Part shown: piece after piece, positions 46,393-57,559 of the stretch
Layout: each line of letters opens with the position of its first letter
How positions within the stretch are numbered: the stretch's first letter is position 1
Source of the DNA: Jaltomata sinuosa
Taxonomy: Eukaryota; Streptophyta; Magnoliopsida; Solanales; Solanaceae
Length of the DNA: 64,000 nt
Reading direction: 5' to 3'
NCBI GenBank assembly: GCA_003996215.1
Contig: QJPP01003107.1
Location: forward strand, 186,001 to 250,000
The notes under the pieces: generated by a model
Database searches by the model: none
The model's input: only the letters and a program-made list of their open reading frames with translations
What the model was told of the DNA's origin: nothing
Program-made: the position numbers and the translations under genes

Positions 46393-48400
46393 TGATTTGT
46401 CTGAGCAGTTTCAACAAAGATTAAATTTTTCTCAAAATTGCACTTTTGGCATTTTTTTATATTGCACTTTGAAGTTATCATTTTCTTTCCTTGTAATCAC
46501 ACTTTATTTTTTTCTTTTCTTGTAATCGTACTTTGTCATTTTATTTTTCTGTAATCATACTTTATGATTTAATATTCTTGTAATTTCACTTTTATTTATA
46601 GTGTGAACTACGTTCTACCTGATTTCCCTAAAGGAATACATTGCCAGCCTACTTTGGCTTCGGTCACGTTATAAAAAAAATTTCAATTTCTCCTTAACTT
46701 ATGGTTGGAACTATGTTTGACCTGATTTCTGCCTCATAGGGATACATAGGTGCCACGATAGCCCAGTCATAGTCCCCATAAGATTTTTATTTTTATTTAC
46801 AATAAAAACTGGGATAAATTTTTTGAGAGGATCTCAAAAATTCGGTAGAAGAAGATTTTCTCCAGCAAATCAGAATTGGAGATCACATTGAAGTATGCAA
46901 CTGGGTAAATTTTTTTGAGAAGGTCTAAAAAATTTCACGAAATTTGACATTTGATACAAGATTGAACACTAAAGTTTGTTGAAACTGCAACTGGGGCAGA
47001 ATTTTTGAGAGGATCTCAAAAATTCTAAGTGACACTAAAATTTACAAAGAAGTTCAAGAGTTTTTCTGTGTTTCAAACTGGGACAAATCTTTTTAGGGAG
47101 GTCCTAAAAAATTTCACAAATACTGCATTTCTAGGCTAGAAAAGTGTTTAAATCAAGTGCAAGAAGGAGCACCAAGAGAGCAAGGCAAACCAACACGAAC
47201 CAGTCTCTCAAAACTAAGAATTTTTCTTTGGTTGCAGGAAAAATGATGTCACAAAAGTCACAACACTGAGATCACCGAGCGTGAACAAAGGGCATCATTA
47301 GACCCATATTAGCCTCGCCCTAATATTTCAGACAACTTCACATCTCTTTTTATCTCCATTTATTTCTGATATCTCATTATGAATTTTAACACTCTTTCTA
47401 AATTTTGTAGGTAAAATAGTCAGGCACAATGACTATGATCAGGAGATGTCATCTGGACCACTATATCCAAATCATTATAAGCCAAACAACTTCATCTTCA
47501 AATTGATCTTCTATTTCATTACAGTAAAGTTTATGTTGTTAATAATTGTGTTTAAACTACGTAGGTGACGTTCTGCAAATCTCACTTTCCATGACAAGAA
47601 CTAGAGGCAAATGCTAAGTTCGAGGAATCAAGCTAGAAGGTCATCAGGCTATGACTTGAACAAGTCTTTCAAGGATTTCCAATGCAAAGGATCCAGTTCA
47701 ATAGATTGATTCGTATATTGACAAATCTAATCCTTCATCTTTCTGATCAAATCTTACGTTCTCTACAAATTCTACCAGTTTCGGGCTCGAACAACTTTGG
47801 ACCTAATTCTTGTTCCAGCAAGATACGTAGGTAATCTTACATAAGAATCCAGTCTTCCCACTGTTTCAAATTATAGACCCTCAGAGGAAACTGAGTCATG
47901 TTTTGAATCAGTCAATTATTTTTTCTTTCAAAACTATTTCAATTAAGTACCCTTCGACTGGAAACAAGGGCAGATTTTTGAAATGGTTAAATAATTTCAA
48001 AAAAACTTCATTCAATTTTAAGCTTCAAAGACTTTCTTTATCAACAAATCTTCTTTTTATAAGAGATTCCATTTGAAGTAGGAATCCTCCTTACGTGGTA
48101 TCCCTAATCGGCCATTAGAGCCTTCAATCAATGTCAGAATCCCTCTCAACACATTTGTATAGGGATCATACGCTTTTCATAGTTACCAGGTCTTTTTGAC
48201 GCATTTAGATGGATCAACATATGTTAATATCTTTATTTTCAAACTAATTTTTTTTCTGTGAGCACAGAATTGACAAAGTCTTCAAGAACAATCGGAGATG
48301 TTAAACAACAAGTCTATTTGACTAAGTCCGTACTCTCTATCTTTGATGTTTTCCCCATTAACTAATGTTTAGTTCTCTATGCTCATTCTGTAAGGACACC
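46393..48400 (+). other. Long untranslated region of the Tat/Ogre-like element
   Basis: No coding signal. It contains two copies of a GAACTACGTTCTACCTGATT-like phrase (46607, 46699), repeated TACGTAGGT words (47558, 47830), T-rich repeats with CTTGTAATC words, and four periodic hairpin units at 46805-47115. Long non-coding stretches between coding part and 3' LTR are known in Ogre elements. Confidence 0.55.
46805..47115. repeat. Four hairpin-bearing units, about 90-bp period
   Basis: Each unit begins AACTGGGRYAAA and includes an inverted repeat of the type AATTTTTGAGAGGATCTCAA. Hairpins lie near 46818-46842, 46908-46936, 47000-47024 and 47085-47114. Stem bases differ between units, yet partly compensating changes keep pairing in the fourth. 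Confidence 0.7.
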
Positions 48401-48404
48401 ATAT

Positions 48405-49254
48405 TATATTGGATCGTCACTTCTTTTAACATAATATATTATATTGGATCATCACTTTCTTCAATGTGATATACTATAATTGATCGTTACTCTTTTTAAT
48501 GTGATATATTATATTGGATCGTCACTTTCTTTAATGTGACATGTCATATTGGATCATTATTTCTTTAACATGACATATTGTATTCGATCATCACTTTCTT
48601 CAACGTAATATATCATATTATGTTACACCGTTACCTCTTTCAATGTGATATATTATATTATGTTGGACCACCACCTCCTTTAATGTGATATATCATATTA
48701 TGTTGGACCGTCACCTCTTTCAATGTGACTTATTATATTATGTTGGACCGCCACCTCCTTCAACGTGACATATCATATTATGTTGGACCATCTACTCCTT
48801 CAACGTGACATATTATATTATGTTAGACCATCACCTCCTTCAATATGATATATCATGTTATATTGGATCATCACTTCCTTCAATGTGATATATCATATTA
48901 TGCTGGACCATCACCTCCTTCAATGTGACATATTATATTATATTGGATCATCACCTCCTTCAACGTGATATATTATATTATGTTAAACTGTCACCTCTTT
49001 TAATGTGATATATTATATTATGTTGGACCATCACCTCTTTCAACGTGACATATTATATTATGTTAGATCGTCACCTTCTTCAACGTTACATATTATATTA
49101 TGTTGGACCATCACCTCTTCAACATGACATATCATATTATGTTGGATCACCAGCTCCAACAATGTGATATATTATAGTATGTTGGATCATCACCTCCTTC
49201 AATGTGACACATTATATTATATTGGATCGTCACCTCTTTCAACATGGCATATTT
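48405..49254. repeat. 40-bp tandem array, about 21 copies
   Basis: Unit TGTTGGACCATCACCTCCTT followed by CAATGTGACATATTATATTA. The period is exactly 40 over most of the array, with shorter units at the left edge. Copies differ by a few bases. It lies in the 3' UTR of the Tat/Ogre-like element. Confidence 0.95.
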
Positions 49255-50100
49255 ATTATGTTTGAATCATTTATCAGCATCAAAGTGACACCACATATTG
49301 ATTGGTGTAAAAGTGACTCCAAATATTTATTAGCATCAAAGTGACACCCCTTATTTATCAGTATAAAAGTGATTACAAATATTTATCGGTATCAAAGTGA
49401 TCCCACTTATCTATTGGCATCAATGTGACTCTAAATATGTTTTGGCGTCAAGGTGATACAATTTATTTTTGGTATCAAAGTGATTCCAAATATTTATCAG
49501 TGTCAAGGTGATACCACTTACTTATCGATATCAAAGTGATTCTAAATTATTTATTGGCATCAAGGTAACACCACTTATGTATCGATACTAAAGTGATTCT
49601 ACTTATTTATTGGTGTGAAAGTGGCTTCACTTATTTATCGACATCAAGGTGAAACCACTCTTTTATTAGCGTCAAAGTGACTCTACTTATTTATCGGCAT
49701 CAAAATGGCTCCACATATTGATCAGCGTCAAAATGACTCAACATGTTTATCAGTGTCAAAGTGACTCCACTTATTTATCAGTGTCAAAGTGACTCTGCAT
49801 ATTTATTAGTGTCAAGGTGACACCACTTATTTATTGGCATCAGAATGAGTCCATTTTTTTATCTGCGTCAAAGTGACTCCACTTATTTATCAGTGTTAAG
49901 GTGACTCCACTTATCTATTGGTGTCAAAGTGATACTACTTATTTATCCGCGTCAAAGTAACTCCACTTATTTATCGGCATCAAGGTGACACCACTTACTT
50001 ATCAGCGTCAAAGTGATGTCATTTGTTGATCAGCATCAAAGTGACTCCACATGTTTTTTGGCATCAAGAAGTCAAAGTGAATCCACATATCAACATGGGC
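49255..50100. repeat. 28-bp tandem array, about 29 copies
   Basis: Unit CAGTGTCAAAGTGACTCCAC followed by TTATTTAT, adjoining the 40-bp array. Copies are more diverged than in the first array. Both units share TCAA-GTGAC followed by an ATATTA/TTATTTA tail, which suggests a common origin. Confidence 0.93.
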
Positions 50101-51098
50101 GTCAATATGACTCCATGAATCTACAAAAAAAGGGCATCAAAGTGACGACCATATATCTACACAAGCACGACCGCTTATTTAAGATGTTACAAGTGATGTT
50201 ATCAATCAGATAAAGCACCACAAAGATGGTATTACCATAATTACATTTTCTACTGATCATTTATCTCAGATTTTGCAGCATACATAAGCCACATGTGCGG
50301 ACAATATCAAAATAGACACAACACAATATGGAACTTTTTCTTAGCAGCAAACTAGGACATAGTCTGAAAAGAAATATCAAACTCCTTGGACTAGAGTTGA
50401 GGATCGATTTCTACCACAATCACACCACACCCCTGTGAGAAGGCATGTGGGTTATTTCTTTTATTTTAACAACTTTCAGTTTTTAGCTTCGCATCTATGG
50501 TATTTTTTTAACTCACACTTAAAGCAATATTCATCATTTTTTCTAATCCAAGTGATAATGCACTTAGGGCTTTGGAAATTATGACCATGTAAGTTCTTAC
50601 TTTTGGATGTGAAGTGCACCACCTTTAAGTTGAGAGGTTGTAAGCCTCGTTTTCATCCTCGATACATTTGTCACTCATCTTGAGCCACAAAGGCTATCTT
50701 AACATAAGATATTGTTTTTTCAATCGATTGAGTTAAACTACAAGCATCCTGATTTCCTGAGTCTAGGTATATATAGGTGGACTCTGAGTTGAAAACTCAG
50801 CTGCATTCCAAACTCCCCAATCTTCTTACTCCCCAGCTTTCTGATCTCTTCTTAATCTGAAATCAGGATAGCTTTTGAATTCTTCAAAAATCATGCGTAA
50901 AATCAAGCATCTTAAACTACAAGTGGCTTGAATTTTCATGTAACCAGAGATATATAGGAAATCTGATACTGCAGTCCGGCCATAATTCCTTGAAATCAGT
51001 GTAAAAAACCAACCGCTTTCCAAAAGGTGAATTTATAGTCGGACAAAATAGGGATCATCAATTTCCATTGCCTAGGGTTTCTTGCATCCACCCTACCC
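50101..51098. other. UTR between arrays and polypurine tract
   Basis: No gene. Mixed AT-rich sequence with no recognisable domain. The minus-strand frame at 50826-51023 has no known motif. Confidence 0.4.
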
Positions 51099-51113
51099 AA
51101 AGGAAGGAGCAGT
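51099..51113 (+). promoter_or_regulatory. Polypurine tract of the Tat/Ogre-like element
   Basis: AAAGGAAGGAGCAGT lies directly before the LTR start TGTTGACATCC. Confidence 0.7.
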
Positions 51114-54081
51114 TGTTGACATCCAATTTTGACCTTTCACAATTTTAATTAATTACTCGAGCTTCTTCAATTTTAACAATTTAAAATAATTATTTTACAA
51201 AAATTAAAATATTTTCAAGGCAATTTTATCATTTTTGCAATAAAAGAAATGTATATGTTATATAGAAAATATTTATTTGGGGAAATCATTTTTTTATTAT
51301 TTTCATATAAAATAAGGGTTTAATTGAGGTTAATATTATTAGTCTATTTTATGAGGTAATTATTTTACACTGTAAGGTTGAGAAGCTTGGTTAGTCAATT
51401 AAAATGAATAATGTGTCTCAATTATTTTGAGTTCAATTTGGCTACAATTGCAAGAAGTTGTCCATTTTGTAAATACAAATTCATCCCTTTCAGCCCAAAA
51501 CAGCTCTTGAACCGGCCCATTCCCCATGTTCCTTATAAAAAATATTAGTCCCTTACAACATAAACACACACATGCTCCTACACCCTCTCTCCTACGCGCC
51601 CCCCCTTCTATTCTCTCTCCCTTTTATCACGCGTCTTCTTTATCACGGCTGATTCCTCTCATTTCAGTACGAACAATAACTCCATCTCACTTGGCTAGGA
51701 CAAATTCTCGTTTGAATTTCAAATTCCCCAAGTGTTATTTCAGAAAATCCTCCATTTCCCCCCATCTTTTTGCCCTAGAATTTTCCTATAAATTAGGGCC
51801 TTCTCCTCAGAACTAAGGTTTGGCTTTTGAGGAAATTCTTTAAATCTTTTAGAGAATCAATTTCTGGCTCATAAGAACCAAGAGTTGTAGAGGCGAAAAC
51901 ACACTAAAAATCTTTTTGATTCCATTAAAATCAGTCTGAATTTCGGTGATGTGGTGAAGAGTTCCAGTTGAAGCTCGTCGTCCTGAGTTCGCTGCACAAC
52001 AAAATGTAATTCTCCGTCTCTACTCTTATTTATTTTATGTGTTCTTTATGTATTTGGTTGATTAGTTTAAGTATTGGATTTAATATGTTGTTTCTTTATT
52101 GCTTGCTTACTGTAGTATTTAATTCATTTGAAGGTTTTTTTAGTGAATAGTCAAACTTGTCAATGTATTTGTGTAGTGAAGTAAATATCTTGCTATTTTA
52201 TTTTGTTCTCTCAAGCCCAATTATTTGTGCGGTTATGAATAAAATGAAAGTATGAACATGTCATCTCTGTTTATCTCTCTCATATATTATGATTTTGTCC
52301 CCTTTTTTCTTCAAGTTTTGAGTAAGCTTGTGATCATTAAACTGGATCTTTGTTGTAAGTAAAAATGAAAAAGCACTTACCCACCTTCCATCTCAAAATC
52401 AAATTTTTGATTAAGCAAATATCGGCTCCCTTGAAACAGTTATGTTTTCAATAGTAAAATTCAATTTCTTTCTTCAAAAAGTCCTTTGGTTTGGTTGAGT
52501 TCAGAGGTTGTCTAGGTTTGTTTTATTGCTTGTTTGTGTTGTAATATTATCTACTTGGGTGCCTGAAATGTCAATGCATCGTTCCATCTTTGTTAAGTCT
52601 TCTTCAACTATCGTCTATCCGAGTTGATTTCTATTGGTATTTGTGACATGTTAGTTCATGGTTAAAGGGTTAAAGATATTTCCTCTTTATTCTCCTAAAT
52701 GGTTGACATAGTGCAAAATATCTTGGGTTCATGTCTTACCTAAATTGGTTTTGAGTAGACAAGTATGAATAATAACTTGAATTTTCTACCACATACATTA
52801 AAGATGGATTTTTCAGTTTGTTTCAGAACTCATATGCATGCTATGTATGTATAGACTGCTTGGATTTTCAATTCTAAATACTATTATTACAAAGTTGGTG
52901 TGTTTAAATTCCAAGAGATGTGCAGATTCTCTCCTTGAATGGTTGCTATTTTGATTGAATGATTTCTGAAGAACATGTTTAAAATTCTAAGCTTAGGATC
53001 GATCCTTTGCATTTTCTAATCCTCCTTTCCTTATCTTTTTGTGCATGAACTTCCTAAAACGAGTCCAATTGGACTTCTATCTCCTTGCATTCGATCTTCT
53101 CGAGTCAGCTCCCGCTAATATCTGCCAAAGGCTATGTTACAATGGCGGGAATAACAATTTGTTTTTGAGCCAAAATCTCAAGTGAAATGAAAATTTATAG
53201 TGGAAGAAAGAATGCGGCAACAGCTGCCTGAGAAGGCTTAAAATGAGAAATTTTAGCTGAAAATCCGAATATCAAAGAAAGGCAGGGATAATAGAAGAGT
53301 TGGGCTGAGGCCAAACATTTATTCTCATATACAAATCTGAGTTTTAATATTGTTATTGTTTTAAGTTAGATTATTTTGCTTATTTGAATTACTAACTTAT
53401 TTTACATGTACTAGATGAAATCCCGGAAAGAGTTTTCGAATAATGTGAGTTGATAATGTGTTTTCTTCAACATGTCAGTTCAAATCTTTCTTATACTTCA
53501 AACATTTATACAAAAGTGGATTTTGAAAAAAGTTTTCTCAAAACAGATTTGCCATAAATTGAGGCACAATATCAAGTTTGCTTAAATAGCTCAAAGACAA
53601 CTCATGTCTCTTAGGCATTATAAGTAAAGTCCATATGTCTAGAAATTTGGAGGTTGGATTAACGAGTTTAATTCAATAACTAGTTTCATATAGATATCAG
53701 GTTGTTTAACTAAAGTTGTATCCAAATTATAAAGTTAATTCATCTATTAAATTAATGTCATAATTAAAGTGCTAAATAAATCGCTTTTAACTCAAGAATT
53801 TTCAAAATTAGCCAAATAAGTTTAATCCGCTGGAACCACACTTTGTGAATTTTTGAAAGTGCCTAACACCTCTTTCGAATTTATCTTGAACCCTTACCTA
53901 GACTCTGATTTTCAATAAAGGTTTTTTCTTAAAATTACCTTTTTAAATGGTTTCTTAATTTTCGTAAAATTAAGTGGCGACTCTCTTTAAATATTTTCAA
54001 AATATTAAAATCAAAAATAGTAATTTTTGTTAAAGTTATGAAAAGGTTTTGAAACCTTAGTTTTCAAAATCGATCATAACA
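51114..54081 (+). repeat. 3' LTR of the Tat/Ogre-like element
   Basis: 2968 bp, TG...CA ends, followed by ATCTC (target duplication partner ATTTC at 32765). A TTATAAAAAAT promoter box at 51533-51543 is followed by a C/T-rich leader (51585-51625). AGTGGCGACTCTCTTTAAAT near 53970 resembles the primer-proximal text of Tat LTRs. Open frames within it are not genes. Confidence 0.8.
51533..51543 (+). promoter_or_regulatory. LTR TATA box
   Basis: TTATAAAAAAT followed about 50 bp later by CCTCTCTCCTACGCGCCCCC and further CT-rich text, a usual plant promoter-leader layout. Confidence 0.5.
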
Positions 54082-54951
54082 ATCTCGGGACATAACCATT
54101 AGGTCAATATACTAAGGGTTCCCAAGCTATTATAATAGGGCTTCAACCACTTCAACTAGGCATCCAAACTTATCATAACTTAATTAATAATTGTTCTAAA
54201 GTTATTCTCCTGACCGACTAGATTCTCTACGGTTCAGGCATCACCTAGCTATCTAACACAAGGCTTAGATCTCAATTCATTATATCCTAGGCACACTCAT
54301 CATACACATAATCATTCACAATCAAGGCTTATTAACTACATCCAGCTATTGCCATTCAGACTTCGTGCCCGAAGGCCTAAGCATATTGTCTCCATCAATT
54401 TTTATACAGGAATTATGCTTACTAATAAAGTCTTGCTATTATTTAACCATAACGTACCTTGAATGATAGGTTGCTTCTAAGATGCGTGCAACTTGAATGC
54501 CATCCTAATCCTAGGAAATCTGGAGGAATGGTTATCACGAGGGGAAGGGAAGTACAACCCTTTTTTTGAGAGTTTTCTCTCTCTTTTCTTGCTTTTATAG
54601 GATTGAGAGAGAGCTGGGGCATTTTTAGGAGAAAACCTCTTTTTTGGAATAAAGGATGACAGGTTCTAGTCCGTGTTTCTATCCCGTGCTCTCATCGTGA
54701 TGAGCGTTGGTTCATCGCGATGGACTGTCATGACGAGACCTCCTTCCCTGTGACGAACCATCACAATGAGCTCAAGCTCGTCATGATGAGGGACGCTGGC
54801 AGGTTGTCCTTGGCCACATTTTACACCCGTGATTTATATAAACACCCTAAAAATCAACCCCACAATTTAACATAATTAATCATATCCCAAAAATACTAAT
54901 TTGATTACTTTTATCATTACTTTTTCAATAACAATGGGACAAGTCATTGTA
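54082..54951 (-). repeat. Right part of the F LTR (U3 end)
   Basis: Continues the LTR broken at 32769. It ends CAAGTCATTGTA followed by ATAGATACCAATT, the same boundary text as element B (CATTACA then TTAGATACC). A TCATCGCGATGG word cluster lies at 54690-54790, matching the B LTR position. This is therefore a 3' LTR, with element interior to its right. Confidence 0.72.
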
Positions 54952-55264
54952 ATAGATACCAATTTATTAACCGTTCATCCCTGAATGGACCCAAACAGAG
55001 CAAGGCACGAGTTTATTAATAACTAGCTTAATCTAATCATTCGTCACCTTGGAACACCTTATATTTGCAGTCTCCTTATTGAGATCTTAGGGCGCAGCTA
55101 AAGCGAACCGAATGTTAGGTATGAAGAAAGTTCCTTTGTTTTTATTATCCTATCATCGGGGAAAGAACCAGTTAAGAGAGTTTAGAATTTTTCCAACCAT
55201 CCCCGGGTCAAAAAGGCGAAATGGATTTTAACAAATAAAAGATAACCCCAAAGCAATCGACAAA
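54952..55264 (-). other. Interior remnant of element F
   Basis: GTTCATCCCTGAATGGACC matches in style the sequence just inside the B 3' LTR. No integrase or chromodomain frame is readable, so the interior is truncated within a few hundred bases. Confidence 0.45.
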
Positions 55265-56010
55265 CCTGGCTGACTCATCACAGTGGATCAATTCACATTG
55301 CCATGAGCTGCCTCATCGAGATGGACAGAGTCTCATCGTGGCGAACAATCGCGATGAGGCGTGTCCCACTGCGATGAGCAATCAAGCAATTTTAAAAATG
55401 GGAGATGTTCATTTCTCTTATTTTAAAACTATTCTCCTTCCTCCCACACGAAACCTCCTTAAATTCTACTCACTCTACATTGATTTTCCAAAGTAAGAAC
55501 CCTTTCATAACTTAAATCGTGATCATTATGCATAAATTTCATAGATTTAGAATCTATTATGATTTTTCAGTAGAAATTAGGTTTTTGGGGTGTGGGACAA
55601 TTTCTTGCTTTTATGGGGTAGATTTAGAAGGCATGCCTACTAACTTTACATTGTCAAAGTGTTTACACTACCCCCTTCATTATTCCCACGAAGTTTATGG
55701 AGTCTTAGACTCAAAATAGGGTAGTAATGGTAGGAAGATTTCTTGAAATTGAATTCAAATTCTTGGGCTTTCTTTTTGAAGTTTGAGTCACTATAAAACA
55801 TGTGTATATGAGTTGTATGTTGGTGGGCTATGCCCGATCTGAGAAATATCTTGGTAAAACAAAGTGTATCCTTGAAATCACCATTTTTTGAAAAAGTTGG
55901 CTAGGGAAGATGACCTCATTGTGACAGGAGTTGTTTCATCGCAATGGACTGTCGTGATAGAATGAGTCTCATCGCAATGACTTATTATGACGAGGTGATG
56001 TTCATCGCGA
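55265..56010 (+). promoter_or_regulatory. Leader of transposon-protein gene copy 2, two word clusters
   Basis: TCATCGCGATGAGG-like clusters at 55270-55382 and 55905-56010 enclose about 520 bp of unique sequence, and the gene's ATG follows at 56153. Layout matches the leader of copy 1 (38090-38790), though the word differs. Confidence 0.45.
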
Positions 56011-56152
56011 TGGAGGTCCGAAAATAGTAGCTATTTAGGCTGGAAGATTTTATAACTTGCTTCATTTTTATCTCCCCGTCCCTCTAGTGATTTCTTATTA
56101 TGCAATTATTAGCATATTGAGTAACTCAAAAATTTTCTCTTATAGTGATAAA

Positions 56153-57390
56153 CATGGCCAAAGAGGAGGAAGTGGATTACATAAAGTTTGCCAATAAGGA
56201 GAGTAATCAATGTTACATAGACCAGAGGGCTAAGTGATTCATTTAGGAGAGGAGTCTTCATGGTTTTGGTCCGGGAAGGAAGCCTAGAAAATTGGAGATT
56301 GAGGAGAGGGCACCAGAGTTCTATCACCGGATAGTAGAAATAAGGTGGCTTCCCTTTGTGCAGGTTCTAGAGGAAGTGAATGAGAACTGGATTTGGGAGT
56401 TCTGTGCTCATATCCCCATAATTAACTAGAATGCTTCTCACCCTATCATCTATGTTCAGGGTGAGCACATAGGGGTCTCTGCCATGAACATTAATGGAGC
56501 TCTGGGGTGACAAATCATGATGAGACCGAGTATCAGGCATGAAGAGCTTCCACCGATAGGTAGTGGATGGTGAGGGCGCTCGTGAAGGAGGAGTACAGGG
56601 ATTTAGTCCCTTGGGCCAGGCACCAGAGGGGGATTACTAGCCTTCACTTTACCCGGATGCACGTAGGTGGTTACAACTAGTGGCTAGGAAGGTTTATCCT
56701 TCTACTAATACTTTAAACATGCTCTTAACTCGGGCCTTTATAATTGCTTTCTTAGTGGAGGGAGTGCCAGTGAATACAGGGGCACGAATCACGGAGGAGT
56801 GGTGATACTTTGCGCAGTTGCACACCAGGGGTCTTTCTTTCCCTTCTTTTAACTCTACTTTATGCATATGAGAAAATGTGCCCATGGAGCCTACTGAATG
56901 AATCACCCTCATTGATCAGCCCTTTAACCTTCTAAAGGTGAAAGGTTCCTCTAGTTATAGCCAAAAAAGGAGAAAGATAGGGTCAGATAGGGGAAGCAGC
57001 AGTGTTCAGGCTAGTGATGGAGCGGGGACTAGTTCGGCAGGCAAGGTGACCTTAGAGTAACTTGGGGCAGATATGGCATCCATGAAGGCAATAATAGAGG
57101 GCTTAACATTAATTCCATTGGAGACAGTGCCTCCTATGGCTGCCGGACCTTTAGGCGTAGTAAGTACCTTCATTCTGCTTTCCTTAGGCCCTAGCACAGG
57201 ACTAGTTATAGCTTTGGTAGGATCTAGAGGTAGAAAGGAGGAAGCAACACTCTCGAGATAAGCTGATGGTGAGGATATGAAAATGGATCAAGGCCCATGT
57301 CAAAAGTTCCCTTCTAGGCAAGAAGATCCCCAAGGTTACGTGGGAGGATACTTAGGAGTTCTCCTTTTGTACCCTTCCTGTCGTTATAGG
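56153..57390 (+). pseudogene. 'Putative plant transposon protein' gene, decayed copy 2
   Basis: Starts ATGGCCAAAGAGGAGG. Broken frames give HGFGPGRKPRKLEIEE, FYHRIVEIRWLPFVQVLEEV, HPIIYVQGEHIGVSAMNING, LVPWARHQRGITSLHFTRMH, NTLNMLLTRAFIIAFLVEGV-like residues and a C-terminal low-complexity part with GSDRGSSSVQAS. It aligns in order with copy 1 at 36700-37990 (FYxRLxE..W.P, WEF/REFYA, G..V.....IN..LG). At least four stops plus frameshifts. Function unknown; the family is linked to mobile elements only by name and repetitiveness. Confidence 0.6.
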
Positions 57391-57559
57391 TGAGCTATTC
57401 GTGCGAGAAATTGGGTTAGAAATTTTTTGAGTTTGGGAGTTAAAATTTTTAGGCTAGGCTAGTCTTAGACAAAATCTGAGCAAGGTGAATTCTAGGGAAA
57501 TCCGGGGAAGTATTGGGTGAAATGATTAAGTCTTATCTTATTTTTCTATTAGCTAAGGC

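Larger units (their letters stand above)
32770..54081 (+). mobile_element. Tat/Ogre-like element, heavily interrupted
   Basis: The LTR start TGTTGACATCCAATTTTG appears at 32770 and again at 51114. The right end is CATAACA at 54081. Flanks are ATTTC (32765-32769) and ATCTC (54082-54086), a 5-bp duplication with one change. Between the two lie E4, E2 and G, then a gag fragment, a long 3' UTR with arrays, a purine tract and the complete 3' LTR. No pol remains. The lineage call rests on the gag zinc motif, the long UTR with tandem arrays and the GAACTACGTT/CCTGATTTC phrases. Confidence 0.68.

Noticed and set aside
48405..50100. Possible CRISPR-like array
   Set aside because: Units are directly adjoining tandem repeats without unique spacers, no cas genes are present, and the window is eukaryotic.
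51526..51816. 96-aa frame in the Tat/Ogre LTR
   Set aside because: It covers the TATA box and CT-rich leader of the LTR, so it is promoter and leader sequence.
55519..55719. 66-aa frame before the transposon-protein gene
   Set aside because: Lies in the AT-rich leader between the two word clusters; no motif.
57073..57261. 62-aa hydrophobic frame suggesting a small membrane protein
   Set aside because: It is in frame with the tail of the decayed transposon-protein gene copy 2; the hydrophobicity is not supported by a start or context.
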